Source: Streptococcus hillyeri
Lineage (GTDB): Bacteria > Bacillota > Bacilli > Lactobacillales > Streptococcaceae
Direction of reading: 5' to 3'
DNA length: 47,692 nt
Assembly: GCF_003686955.1 (NCBI RefSeq)
Contig: NZ_RCVM01000016.1
Location: 1 to 47,692, forward strand
Shown here: piece by piece, positions 35,370 to 43,602 of the stretch
Layout: every line of letters begins with the position of its first letter
Position numbering within the stretch: position 1 is the stretch's first letter
The notes under the pieces: generated by a model
What the model saw: only the letters and a program-made list of their open reading frames with translations
Database searches by the model: none
Told to the model about the DNA's origin: nothing
Translations under genes and position numbers: made by a program

Positions 35370-36395
35370 TTATAAAACTTGGGCAATAGCATCTATGTCA
35401 GCTTGGGTCGTCGACCAGCTGGTCGCTAGACGAATGACCGTATGGTTTTCATCATATTTTTCCCAGAAACTGTAAACCACTGACTGACCTAGTTCTGTTA
35501 GCTTGTCATTTGCGACGATTAAGAACTGCTGATTGGTCGGGCTTTCAAGATAGAAACGATAACCTTTTTCTTTGAGTATGGTTTTGAGTTGTTCGGCATA
35601 GCCAACTGCCTCTCGCCCAATTTTCTCATAGAGATTATCTGTAAAGAAACGGTCAAATTGGACACCGAAAATACGACCTTTAGCCACCAGAGCACCGTGT
35701 TGTTTCACAATAGCTGTGAAGTGTTTGGGCATATTATTTTTCGTGAAAACGATGGCTTCACCAGCTAGGGCCCCAAGTTTTGTTCCACCGATGTAAAAAA
35801 CATCGCAGAGCTCTGCTATTGTTTCCAAAGACAAATCAGACGAAGAACTTCCCAAAGCATAACCTAGGCGTGCACCGTCCATAAATAAGGGAATATCATA
35901 AGAACGGCAAACCTTCACCAAGGCAGCCAGCTCCTCATGGTTATAGAGGGTGCCATACTCAGTCGGATGAGAAATATAAACCATGCCTGGAAAGACCATG
36001 TGTTCGTGATTGCCATCAGCGTAAAAATCCGCCAGGTACTGTGCCACATCATCTGCTTTCAACTTACCAGCATCGTGTGGCAGGGTCAATACTTTGTGCC
36101 CAGAAAACTCAATAGCACCTGCTTCATGGGTGGCAACATGCCCTGTCTCAGCCGCAATGACCCCTTCGTAAGACTTGAGCAAGCTATTGATCACCAATTG
36201 ATTGGTCTGCGTCCCACCTGTCACAAACTGGATCTGTGCCTGAGGACAGCCGCAGGTTTCACGAATCTTGTCAGCTGCACGCTGGGTGTAGCTATCCATG
36301 CCATAACCTGCCAAATTTTCGTCATTCGTTTCAATCAAGGCTTTTAATAACTCAGGGTGCGCACCTTCGTTGTAGTCATTTTCAAAATGTAACAT
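35370..36395 (-). CDS. ltaE: Low-specificity threonine aldolase-like PLP enzyme
   Basis: 341 residues of the beta-eliminating lyase fold. MLHFENDYNEGAHPELL opens the protein, FVTGGTQTNQLVI is the cofactor-binding loop, MDGARLGYAL contains the aspartate that holds the PLP ring nitrogen, and FYIGGTKLGAL carries the lysine that forms the Schiff base. The family splits threonine or allo-threonine into glycine and acetaldehyde; some members act on other beta-hydroxy amino acids. A strong AGGAG precedes the ATG. It lies between azlD (15 bases) and the MFS gene (13 bases), so it belongs to that operon. Confidence 0.88.
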   Translation of the reverse strand: MLHFENDYNEGAHPELLKALIETNDENLAGYGMDSYTQRAADKIRETCGCPQAQIQFVTGGTQTNQLVINSLLKSYEGVIAAETGHVATHEAGAIEFSGHKVLTLPHDAGKLKADDVAQYLADFYADGNHEHMVFPGMVYISHPTEYGTLYNHEELAALVKVCRSYDIPLFMDGARLGYALGSSSSDLSLETIAELCDVFYIGGTKLGALAGEAIVFTKNNMPKHFTAIVKQHGALVAKGRIFGVQFDRFFTDNLYEKIGREAVGYAEQLKTILKEKGYRFYLESPTNQQFLIVANDKLTELGQSVVYSFWEKYDENHTVIRLATSWSTTQADIDAIAQVL

Positions 36396-36410
36396 CGTTT
36401 CTCCTTTTTC

Positions 36411-36737
36411 CTAAAACACTAGTCGCAGCACTGCCATGCAGATACAGCCGACCACTACGGTGACCATAACATTTTTAGTGCGTAACATAATGGCAAAAGT
36501 CGGTAGGACAGCTATCAGCTCTGCCCATTTGACCTGTGGTAAACTCCCTACTTCCACCGTGAAGACACTGGACAATAGCAGAGCAAAAATGATTGAAACT
36601 GGTAGGTAATTAAAAAATTTAATCAGCTTTTCTGGTAAAGTCACCACACGCACTAAAGCATAGGGGAGAACCCTCGGAACCCAAGTCACCAGAGTTGCTA
36701 AGCCAATCGCTAATAAAAGATAGGTATTAGTCATCAA
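36411..36737 (-). CDS. azlD: AzlD-family small subunit of a branched-chain amino acid exporter
   Basis: A 108-residue membrane protein with about four hydrophobic segments (TYLLLAIGLATLVTWV, LPVSIIFALLLSSVF, LIAVLPTFAIML and VMVTVVVGCICMAVLRLVF). It matches AzlD, the small partner of AzlC. The start overlaps the azlC end by 11 bases, a usual arrangement. AzlCD exports branched-chain amino acids and analogues. It depends on AzlC for function. Confidence 0.88.
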   Translation of the reverse strand: MMTNTYLLLAIGLATLVTWVPRVLPYALVRVVTLPEKLIKFFNYLPVSIIFALLLSSVFTVEVGSLPQVKWAELIAVLPTFAIMLRTKNVMVTVVVGCICMAVLRLVF

Positions 36738-37428
36738 TCATCACCCCCACTGTACAAGCCGTCACCGTTGCTAACAGCACCGCTAGAGAACCTGTTATCA
36801 CCATTGACGACGCCAAATAAGTCACTGTCACCACAGCCAGAAGCACACCGATTTTCTTAAGCGGTAATCGCTTAGCTAGACTAGTCAGCTGACCTGTAAA
36901 AATCGCTACAAACATGGCTATCAGAGCAAAATCAATGCCTAATGCTGCTGGATTAGGGAGGAGATTCCCAAGAACAGCTCCTAAAACGGTTGACAGGCAC
37001 CAAACAAAATAACTGGCAAAATTATTGCCGTACATCCAGGTCGGACTGACTGTGGTTAACCCATTTTTCAGCTCTGCCCCAAGCAGGACACCGTAACTTT
37101 CATCTGTCATAAAGGAACCAATCAGTAGCTGTTGCCATAAGCTTGCTTTAGGAAACAAGGTTGCCGTGTGTAAATTCATCAAAAAGTGACGAAGATTAGT
37201 GAGAAACACCGTTAGGGCAATGCTAGACAGCTCTGCCTTTGCCAACAAAAGCGCACAAAGCACAAACTGCCCAGATCCCGAATAAATGAAAACACTGGTT
37301 AATAAGGTCTCCAAGGGACTTAATCCCGTTTCGCTCGCTACGATACCAAAGGCTATCCCTATGGATAGGTAGCCCAACATGGTAGGGATGGCAGCACGCA
37401 CTCCCAACCGTAAGTCCTGTCCTTTCAT
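36727..37428 (-). CDS. azlC: AzlC-family large subunit of a branched-chain amino acid exporter
   Basis: The 233-residue polytopic protein has the AzlC hallmarks: GVRAAIPTMLGYLSIGIAFG near the N-terminus, FIYSGSGQFVLCALLLA in the second helix pair, TNLRHFLMNLHTATLFPK and the loop MTDESYGVLLGAEL. It is the first gene of the operon azlC-azlD-aldolase-MFS. GAGGAG precedes the ATG, and a -10-like TAAAAT lies upstream just behind the terminator of the LiaF-like gene. Confidence 0.9.
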   Translation of the reverse strand: MKGQDLRLGVRAAIPTMLGYLSIGIAFGIVASETGLSPLETLLTSVFIYSGSGQFVLCALLLAKAELSSIALTVFLTNLRHFLMNLHTATLFPKASLWQQLLIGSFMTDESYGVLLGAELKNGLTTVSPTWMYGNNFASYFVWCLSTVLGAVLGNLLPNPAALGIDFALIAMFVAIFTGQLTSLAKRLPLKKIGVLLAVVTVTYLASSMVITGSLAVLLATVTACTVGVMIDD

Positions 37429-37473
37429 CCGCTCTCCTCATTTCTCTGTAGTTCTGATTATTTTACCACAAAG

Positions 37474-37498
37474 AAAAAGGCTTGGAAAGGACCAAGCC
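37474..37498 (-). terminator. Terminator of the LytTR/LiaF-like pair
   Basis: GGCTTGG-TCCTTT-CCAAGCC stem followed by five T on the minus strand, 12 bases behind the stop codon. Confidence 0.88.
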
Positions 37499-37510
37499 AT
37501 CATAATGGCG

Positions 37511-38173
37511 CTAAATAAAATTAATCTTGAGACTACTAAATGCCATGTCTGCTTTAACAACTAGTGTTTTATCTGTCACAACATTTTGAGGTTGATAGTC
37601 CACTGTACTAAAGACTGAGTCACCCTTGACATCTACTGCCCATGTTTGCGGGACATAGAGGGTAATCGCTGAAAAAGCTGCATCAACTGTAAAAGTAGCC
37701 CTTTCTCCCACTATTTTTGCATCGTTAAAATAAATTGTTGCATCACCAAAAGCCACGTCCGCACTGCCATTGTCAAAATACTCATCCTTAATATAACGGA
37801 CAGAAGAGCCCAAACTTTTTCCCACTAGTCTTTGGCGCTTTCCCTCACTATTATAAAAAACTTGCTTGCGAAAAGGTTTAAATAATAGTCGAATTCCTAA
37901 ATAAGAAAGTAACCAAGCAAAGCACATGGTCCAAAAACCAGCATCTAGCCATTGATATTCACTATTTAAGACGATAAAGACAAGAGAAAAATCAATGTAA
38001 CTTCCTATTAATTTTTTTTGCCACAAATCATCTATGCCATCAATAGCAAACAACATCACGATAATCAATTTCCATAGCGGCAACCCCAATTGAGGTAAGG
38101 CATTGTGAAACAGTACGCCACCTGCTAGTGCTAATAGTACCAAGCCCCAAAAAATATGATGTTTTACTCTCAT
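37511..38173 (-). CDS. LiaF-like membrane protein
   Basis: 220 residues with four N-terminal hydrophobic helices (FWGLVLLALAGGVLF, WKLIIVMLFAIDGIDDLW, YIDFSLVFIVLNSEYQWL and WTMCFAWLLSYLGIRLLF). A C-terminal soluble beta-rich domain follows, with repeats such as DVAFGDATIYFNDAKI and VDAAFSAITLYVP, typical of the LiaF C-terminal domain. LiaF-type proteins hold back envelope-stress signalling in Firmicutes. This one begins six bases behind a LytTR regulator instead of standing next to LiaRS. By analogy with streptococcal LytTR systems it may be the membrane inhibitor of that regulator; this is inference. Confidence 0.72.
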   Translation of the reverse strand: MRVKHHIFWGLVLLALAGGVLFHNALPQLGLPLWKLIIVMLFAIDGIDDLWQKKLIGSYIDFSLVFIVLNSEYQWLDAGFWTMCFAWLLSYLGIRLLFKPFRKQVFYNSEGKRQRLVGKSLGSSVRYIKDEYFDNGSADVAFGDATIYFNDAKIVGERATFTVDAAFSAITLYVPQTWAVDVKGDSVFSTVDYQPQNVVTDKTLVVKADMAFSSLKINFI

Positions 38174-38179
38174 TTTTCC

Positions 38180-38623
38180 TTACCTCATTTCTTGTAATTT
38201 TTCTTTTAATAAGTGATAGTAATGCCGTGAGACATAGACTTGCTTATGACTATCGTAAAACCGTATCATGCTCCCTGAAAAGGATTTATCAAGAGAATAA
38301 ATCTTGCGTGTATTGGCAATACTGGCCTTTGCAATGCGACAAAAATAGTTAGGCAGATAGTCTTCCAGCTCGTACAATTTTAGCTTGACTTCATAGGCAT
38401 TATCTTTGGTATGCCCGTAAATCTTACCACCATCAGTCTCAAAGAAGAGAATGTCTCCTACATCAATAAAATACTCACTGTTGCCTTTATAAAAGATTAG
38501 CGGAGGCCTTGTCAACTGGCTGAGCAGTTGCTGCATTTGCTCAATCTCAGCTGATAACTTAGGCGTACGGATAATCACTTCCGCATCGGTCAAACTGTCA
38601 TCCAATTCAATCGTGATTTTCAT
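38180..38623 (-). CDS. LytTR-domain DNA-binding regulator
   Basis: 147 residues with no receiver domain. The first 50 are acidic and helical (SAEIEQMQQLLSQL), followed by a LytTR domain: GNSEYFIDVGDILFFETDGG, YEVKLKLYELEDYLP, FCRIAKASIANTRKI and VYVSRHYYHLLKEKL. LytTR proteins bind pairs of direct repeats and in streptococci control bacteriocin and competence genes when paired with a membrane inhibitor. Here the partner is the LiaF-like protein six bases downstream. The nearby immunity-like gene at 38761 is a possible target. Confidence 0.82.
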   Translation of the reverse strand: MKITIELDDSLTDAEVIIRTPKLSAEIEQMQQLLSQLTRPPLIFYKGNSEYFIDVGDILFFETDGGKIYGHTKDNAYEVKLKLYELEDYLPNYFCRIAKASIANTRKIYSLDKSFSGSMIRFYDSHKQVYVSRHYYHLLKEKLQEMR

Positions 38624-38651
38624 CTCCTACTCCTCCCCTTTTGATAGTCTC

Positions 38652-38679
38652 ATTATAACAAGCTGACGTTGAAAAACAA
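38652..38679 (-). promoter_or_regulatory. Promoter of the LytTR gene
   Basis: TTGTTT (38674-38679), 16 bases, extended TGT-TATAAT (38652-38657) on the minus strand; GGGGAGGAG is the ribosome-binding site. Confidence 0.6.
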
Positions 38680-38724
38680 GAGCTTTTCAGTAAGTAGTTC
38701 GTTTTAAGCATTAAGTGGTTCAAA

Positions 38725-38747
38725 AAAGAACCCAAGTTTCCTTGAGT
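38725..38747 (-). terminator. Terminator of the AIM24/immunity pair
   Basis: ACTCAAG-GAAA-CTTGGGT hairpin with a tetraloop on the minus strand, followed by TTCTTTTTT. Confidence 0.8.
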
Positions 38748-38760
38748 CCTTCTATGTTTA

Positions 38761-39066
38761 TTAAGATTGACCACCAAACAAACCACCTAGTATTTGTGTT
38801 GTAGCAATTGTTCCTCTATATTTTTGTAATATTTTTTGACTGGCATTTGCTAAATCCGTAATCGTTTTAGGGGCATCATATTTATGTGCCATTAGATACC
38901 ACGACAAACTTTGACCTAATTTACTAAAAATAAAATTTTCCGGTTCATTTTTATCTAAATCAGCTTTTGCATCTAAACACACTTGATAGAGTTCCTTATC
39001 CTTGGCAACTTCTTTGTCCAAAAGAGCATTGTACAACAACTCTATAGCATCCTGATAATTTGTCAT
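38761..39066 (-). CDS. Bacteriocin-immunity-like helical protein
   Basis: A 101-residue soluble protein, all helical by composition: DAIELLYNALLDKEVAK, ELYQVCLDAKADLDK, FSKLGQSLSWYLMAHKY and TITDLANASQKILQKYRG. This pattern resembles the four-helix class II (enterocin A type) immunity proteins, which lock the mannose-PTS receptor against the cognate bacteriocin. No bacteriocin or leader peptide gene was found nearby, so it would be an orphan that guards against foreign peptides. The start ATG 39066 is preferred over one three codons upstream. It lies 24 bases behind the AIM24 gene. The family call is by shape, not by a decisive motif. Confidence 0.55.
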   Translation of the reverse strand: MTNYQDAIELLYNALLDKEVAKDKELYQVCLDAKADLDKNEPENFIFSKLGQSLSWYLMAHKYDAPKTITDLANASQKILQKYRGTIATTQILGGLFGGQS

Positions 39067-39090
39067 CCTATACAACCTCTTTCTAGATTA

Positions 39091-39804
39091 TTATGAATTA
39101 TTTCCTGTGATAATATAACTTTTCAACTGTTCAGCAAATTGTTGTAAATTGAGGCTTTGAATATAAATTTCACCATAGCCAGAAAAGGTATTAACCACAC
39201 CCTCACCTGTACCGATAGACTGCATAAAACCATTTTCAAGGTGAATATCATAATCAAGATCACGGCTCCAAGCCACGACATGGGCATTGTCAATCGTGAT
39301 ACTTTCTCCATTTAAAACAAGCTTTTTAATAGAACCAAAACTATTAGCAAGGAGGGTTCCTTCACCTTCAGTCGTCATAACAAAGAGTCCACCTTGACCT
39401 CCAAATAAGGCACGGCCAACAGATTGGCGTTCCATTTTATAATGGGCAGAGCCATCAAGAGCAAGAAAGGCACCATCATTAAGACGATATTGTTTCGCAC
39501 CAAGTTCCAAAGCAATCACTTGACCTGGAGTTGATGGCGCAAGGGCCAATTTCCCGTTAGCACCATTAGATACCGCCTGAGTGATAAACATTGACTCACC
39601 AGATACCATTGATCGTCCAAGTGCTCCGACCAATTTACCCAGACCTGAACCACGCCCATTTAAGCGAGTGTTCAATGACACACTAGGTGTATGGTAAACC
39701 ATGCTTCCTTGTTGAATATAGGCAGATTCACCAGCTTCCAAGGCAATTTCAACTAAAGGAAACTGCATATTGCTATCAATTGTAAATTTCATCCGATTAT
39801 CCAT
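39091..39804 (-). CDS. AIM24/TIGR00266-family protein
   Basis: 237 residues of beta-strand-rich sequence with glycine turns. Characteristic stretches are LEAGESAYIQQGSMVYHTPS, NGRGSGLGKLVGALGRSMVS, GESMFITQAVSNG and VNTFSGYGEIYIQSLNLQQF. This matches the bacterial relatives of mitochondrial AIM24, soluble beta-barrel proteins of unknown function. The gene has a consensus promoter and is followed by the immunity-like gene in the same transcript. Confidence 0.85.
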   Translation of the reverse strand: MDNRMKFTIDSNMQFPLVEIALEAGESAYIQQGSMVYHTPSVSLNTRLNGRGSGLGKLVGALGRSMVSGESMFITQAVSNGANGKLALAPSTPGQVIALELGAKQYRLNDGAFLALDGSAHYKMERQSVGRALFGGQGGLFVMTTEGEGTLLANSFGSIKKLVLNGESITIDNAHVVAWSRDLDYDIHLENGFMQSIGTGEGVVNTFSGYGEIYIQSLNLQQFAEQLKSYIITGNNS

Positions 39805-39864
39805 ATCAAACCTCTTCCTTTTGCAAATAGCAGAGCTATTTATTTGTATCGTTTGTTTAGAACA

Positions 39865-39893
39865 ATTATATTATATTTTTAAATCACTGTCAA
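39865..39893 (-). promoter_or_regulatory. Consensus promoter of the AIM24 gene
   Basis: TTGACA (39888-39893), exactly 17 bases, TATAAT (39865-39870) on the minus strand, a full match to the housekeeping consensus. An AAATAGC/GCTATTT hairpin lies in the leader before AAGGAAGAGG. Confidence 0.85.
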
Positions 39894-39901
39894 AGAAAAA
39901 C

Positions 39902-39927
39902 AAAAAATCAGCCTTAACTGAGGCTGA
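39902..39927 (-). terminator. Terminator of dut-radA
   Basis: TCAGCCT and AGGCTGA form a stem around CAGTTA on the minus strand, followed by six T, just behind the radA stop. Confidence 0.85.
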
Positions 39928-39934
39928 CATACGG

Positions 39935-41296
39935 TTATCCAAACACTTTTTTCAAGACTTCTCCGACGGTCATGACACCGATGACCTCAATACCGTTTGG
40001 TACTTCAATGCCTTGCAAAGAATTTTTAGGAGCATAAACCTTGGTAAACCCTAGTTTTGCCGCCTCGTTAATTCGTTGCTCAATGCGCGTGACACGGCGG
40101 ATTTCCCCAGTTAATCCAATCTCACCGATAAAGGCATCTTGGGGATTGGTTGGTTTTTCTTTGTAACTAGAGGCAATGGCTACCGCTACTGCAAGGTCGA
40201 TGGCTGGTTCATCCAATTTAACCCCACCAGCAGACTTGAGGTAAGCGTCCTGATTTTGCAAAAGAAGCCCTGCTCTTTTTTCTAAAACTGCCATAATTAG
40301 GCTAACACGATTAAAATCAAGACCTGTAGTCGTCCGCTTGGCATTTCCAAAAACAGTTGGTGTTACGAGGGCTTGCACCTCTGCCAAGATAGGACGCGTT
40401 CCCTCCATCGTCACGACAATCGCAGAGCCTGTCGCACCATCTAAACGTTCTTCCAAGAAGACCTGACTAGGATTAAGGACTTCAACTAGCCCACCTGACT
40501 GCATTTCAAAAATACCGATTTCATTGGTTGAGCCAAAACGATTTTTGACCGCTCGCAAGATACGGAAGGTATGGTGACGCTCCCCTTCAAAATAAAGAAC
40601 CGTATCCACCATGTGTTCCAACATACGAGGTCCAGCTAAAGTACCTTCCTTTGTCACATGACCCACGATAAAGGTCGCAATATTATTGGTTTTAGCCAAC
40701 TGCATGAGTTCAGCAGTTACTTCTCGAACCTGAGACACAGATCCTTGCACGCTAGATACCTCTGGACTCATAATCGTTTGAATGGAGTCAATAATCAGAA
40801 AATCTGGCTGAATTTTTTCAATTTCCGCGCGGATGCTCTGCATATTGGTCTCCGCATAGAGGTAAAATTCATTGTCGATATCCCCTAGACGTTCACTTCG
40901 CAGCTTAATCTGCTCTGCCGATTCTTCCCCAGAAACGTATAAAACCGTCCCTTTATTGGCTAACTGAGTTGAAACTTGGAGAAGAAGCGTTGATTTCCCG
41001 ATACCAGGGTCACCACCAATAAGGACAAGACTTCCAGGAACGACACCGCCCCCAAGGACACGGTTGAACTCATCCATATCAGTCTTGGTACGAGCGTAGT
41101 TGATAGAGCTAACATCTTTGAGTTTTGTCGGTTTGGTTTTCTCACCCGTCAAGCTGACGCGGGCATTTTTAACCTCAGCCACTTCCACTTCTTCAACAAA
41201 GGAGGTCCAAGCGGAACAATTCGGGCAGCGCCCTAAATATTTAGGAGAATGGTAGCCACACTCCTGACAGATAAAATTTGATTTTTTCTTAGCCAT
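39935..41296 (-). CDS. radA: DNA repair protein RadA
   Basis: 453 residues in the RadA order: an N-terminal zinc finger ([18 protein letters not shown]), a RecA-like ATPase with Walker [13 protein letters not shown], Walker [11 protein letters not shown], the family-specific KNRFG motif ([13 protein letters not shown]), and a C-terminal Lon-protease-like domain ([15 protein letters not shown]) without protease activity. RadA drives branch migration in recombination and in natural transformation of streptococci. It begins two bases after dut. Confidence 0.96.
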   Translation of the reverse strand: MAKKKSNFICQECGYHSPKYLGRCPNCSAWTSFVEEVEVAEVKNARVSLTGEKTKPTKLKDVSSINYARTKTDMDEFNRVLGGGVVPGSLVLIGGDPGIGKSTLLLQVSTQLANKGTVLYVSGEESAEQIKLRSERLGDIDNEFYLYAETNMQSIRAEIEKIQPDFLIIDSIQTIMSPEVSSVQGSVSQVREVTAELMQLAKTNNIATFIVGHVTKEGTLAGPRMLEHMVDTVLYFEGERHHTFRILRAVKNRFGSTNEIGIFEMQSGGLVEVLNPSQVFLEERLDGATGSAIVVTMEGTRPILAEVQALVTPTVFGNAKRTTTGLDFNRVSLIMAVLEKRAGLLLQNQDAYLKSAGGVKLDEPAIDLAVAVAIASSYKEKPTNPQDAFIGEIGLTGEIRRVTRIEQRINEAAKLGFTKVYAPKNSLQGIEVPNGIEVIGVMTVGEVLKKVFG

Positions 41297-41298
41297 AC

Positions 41299-41742
41299 TT
41301 ATTTCCCTGTGCTACCAAAACCACCGGTACGCTGACCAGTAGCTTCATCACCATCTACTAATAAAAACGGAGCAAAGACCCCTTGGACAATGCGTTCACC
41401 CACTTCAACAACCACCGTCTCATCAGTAATGTTTTTCATCTGAGCAAAAATATGCCCCTCATTAGCCTCATTGCCATAATAATCCCCATCAATGACCCCT
41501 ACTGAGTTAATCAGTACAAGCCCTTTTTTACGAGGATTAGACGAACGGTCATAGAGGTAAAGCACCTCTGTCGGCTGCATGTAGGCCTTGACACCTGTTG
41601 GTACGAGGACAATCTCACCTGGTGCAATCTCCGTTCTCACGGACGCTTTCAAATCATAGCCAGCCGCATGAGCCGTCTCACGTTTTGGCAACAAATCTTG
41701 GTTAGTTTCTGTTGAAATCAATTCAAATCCACGAATCTTCAT
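41299..41742 (-). CDS. dut: dUTP diphosphatase
   Basis: The trimeric dUTPase cleaves dUTP to dUMP and keeps uracil out of DNA. 147 residues with the five motifs in variant form: [46 protein letters not shown] and [10 protein letters not shown]. Motif 3 with YYGN and the insertion after it resemble the type found in lactic acid bacteria and their phages. It leads the dut-radA operon. Confidence 0.93.
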   Translation of the reverse strand: MKIRGFELISTETNQDLLPKRETAHAAGYDLKASVRTEIAPGEIVLVPTGVKAYMQPTEVLYLYDRSSNPRKKGLVLINSVGVIDGDYYGNEANEGHIFAQMKNITDETVVVEVGERIVQGVFAPFLLVDGDEATGQRTGGFGSTGK

Positions 41743-41773
41743 ATTTTCTCTTTTCTATCATTAATGCCTTTCT

Positions 41774-41802
41774 ATTATAAAATATTCGTCTTTGAAAAGC
41801 AA
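41774..41802 (-). promoter_or_regulatory. Promoter of dut-radA
   Basis: TTGCTT (41797-41802), 17 bases, TATAAT (41774-41779). The -35 begins within the T-run of the upstream terminator on the same strand. Confidence 0.7.
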
Positions 41803-41827
41803 AAACGCCACTTTCGTGACGTTTTTT
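41801..41827. terminator. Terminator of the haem-efflux-like operon
   Basis: AACGTCAC-GAAA-GTGGCGTT (one G-U pair) with a T-run on either strand, close behind the ATPase gene. Confidence 0.82.
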
Positions 41828-41831
41828 CAAA

Positions 41832-42506
41832 TTACTCTTCTAGCACCAATTTACCATTTTTCAGACGGTAAATGTTATCCACCACATCCAAAATACGTTC
41901 GTCATGGGTGACTAGGATAGCTGCGGTTTGTTTGACTTTGACTTCTTTTCTAAGAAGCTCAGCAATTTGACGGCCACGCTCTTCATCAAGACTGGCTGTT
42001 GGCTCATCAGCTAGGATAAGGGAGGGATTTCCCACGAAAGCTCTGGCAATCGCTGCGCGTTGTTTCTGACCACCAGACATATCTTTTGGATAGCTATTGG
42101 CACAATCTGCAATGCCCAATTCTGTCAGCAAGGCTAGTAAATCAGATTCACTGGCAGACGATTTAGTCATCTTAGCGACCATTTTTAGCTGATCCATGAT
42201 GGATAGGTAAGGCAGAAGGTGATGATTTTGGAAAATAAAACCAAGGTAATCCCGACGGCGTTTAGTCCACTCTTTAGCATTCTTAGCTGTCACTAAGTCA
42301 CCTCCTAAGTGGAGCTCACCGCCATCAGCTGACAAGAGGCAACCGATAATAGAAAGCAAGGTACTTTTTCCAGAACCAGAAGGACCTAGAATCGCAATGA
42401 TTTCTCCCTTTTCTAGCTCCAAATTAACACCGTCTAAGATAACACGTTTTTCCTTACCATCTTGGTAAGCTTTAGTAATATTTTTTAAAACAAGTGGTTT
42501 CGTCAT
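41832..42506 (-). CDS. hrtA: ABC transporter ATPase, HrtA-like
   Basis: 224-residue ATPase of the MacB/LolD type: Walker A GPSGSGKST (41-49), Q-loop FIFQNHHLLPYL, signature MSGGQKQRAAIARA, Walker B LILADEPTASLD and VTHDERIL. It pairs with the FtsX-like permease before it, whose stop overlaps this ATG by one base. The closest match I recall is HrtA, which with HrtB removes excess haem. Its position behind PefCD-like exporters supports this. Other small ABC exporters have similar ATPases, so the symbol is tentative. Confidence 0.75.
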   Translation of the reverse strand: MTKPLVLKNITKAYQDGKEKRVILDGVNLELEKGEIIAILGPSGSGKSTLLSIIGCLLSADGGELHLGGDLVTAKNAKEWTKRRRDYLGFIFQNHHLLPYLSIMDQLKMVAKMTKSSASESDLLALLTELGIADCANSYPKDMSGGQKQRAAIARAFVGNPSLILADEPTASLDEERGRQIAELLRKEVKVKQTAAILVTHDERILDVVDNIYRLKNGKLVLEE

Positions 42507-43588
42507 TAGGCTTCACCTCCATTGATAATATCAATCGGGTCAATCTTAGCAATACGACTGACAGATAAGAGACTTGCTACTACTGTGACAGCAATGAAGG
42601 TAACTGACAAGATTCCCATATCTAATACATTGAGATAAAATGGCATTTTTACTGGTAAAACACTAGCCAGACCAAGGGTTAGCGCATCTCCAACAAGGAC
42701 ACCTACCAAAGCTAGAATAAAAACTTGGAATAACTGTTGACCAGCCAAGTTTCCCATACCCATACCAAGTGCTTTTAATACACCAAATTGCTGGCGCTTA
42801 TCAAGACTGATGATATAGAAGAAAACCGCTAGAATAGCAGCTGAGGCAACTACCAAGACCCAAGTAATCATGCTAAGCGTTCCTTGCTCTGCTGCATAAC
42901 CTGGAATTTTTTCAATTAACTCTTCTTTTGACCAGACATCAACCTTGTCCAAGTCTAAATCAGCTGCTGCTTCATCACTTGTCACAAAAGCCTGAGGAGC
43001 CCAAGCAAATTTAGGATTATCAACAGTTATCAAATTGTCGTAAGTTTTTTGACTAATGTAACCAATTCCTGTATGACCATACATAGCTCCCTTAGTAAAT
43101 CCAACAACTGTCAGCTTAGTTTTCCCATTCTTATCAAGAACAACATCACCAATTTTGACATCATCAGCTTGAAAACGCTGATCTAAGACAATCTCATTCT
43201 CCTTGGCAAGGGCTTTCCCCTCAATGATTTCAGGAGCAAATTCACTGCCATCTTCCAAGACAAAGTAGGTCACGTCAACCTTTTCATCACTATCAGTTGT
43301 TACTTGACTACGTTGAATAGCCAATTCTTCCGTATCATCAAAAGACTTGTCCTTAATAGCCGTGATTTGATCGGCTGAGAGATGCGAGAAAGGAATAATC
43401 CCTTCTGCTTCCTCTGTCAAGATAAAGTGAGTTGCTGGCATGTTTTCAATACCCGCACTAACAAAACGACGGAGACCATTGGTCAAACCTGATAAAAACA
43501 TGACCATGAAAATCATGAGAATAACAAGACCTTCAACCAAGAGATATTTCTTTTTGAAAAAAAGTAATTCTTTTAGAGTGTAAGACAT
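42506..43588 (-). CDS. hrtB: FtsX-like ABC permease, HrtB-like
   Basis: 360 residues: one N-terminal helix (YLLVEGLVILMIFMVMFLSG), a large extracellular domain of about 200 residues, then three C-terminal helices with LGMGMGNLAGQQLFQVFILA in the FtsX region and PVKMPFYLNVLDMGIL near the end. This layout and phrases such as GAMYGHTGIGYIS resemble HrtB, where the membrane helices take haem from the lipid layer. It begins 14 bases after the second exporter half, so it is read from the same transcript. Haem as substrate is inferred. Confidence 0.75.
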   Translation of the reverse strand: MSYTLKELLFFKKKYLLVEGLVILMIFMVMFLSGLTNGLRRFVSAGIENMPATHFILTEEAEGIIPFSHLSADQITAIKDKSFDDTEELAIQRSQVTTDSDEKVDVTYFVLEDGSEFAPEIIEGKALAKENEIVLDQRFQADDVKIGDVVLDKNGKTKLTVVGFTKGAMYGHTGIGYISQKTYDNLITVDNPKFAWAPQAFVTSDEAAADLDLDKVDVWSKEELIEKIPGYAAEQGTLSMITWVLVVASAAILAVFFYIISLDKRQQFGVLKALGMGMGNLAGQQLFQVFILALVGVLVGDALTLGLASVLPVKMPFYLNVLDMGILSVTFIAVTVVASLLSVSRIAKIDPIDIINGGEA

Positions 43589-43602
43589 ATCAACACACTT
43601 TC

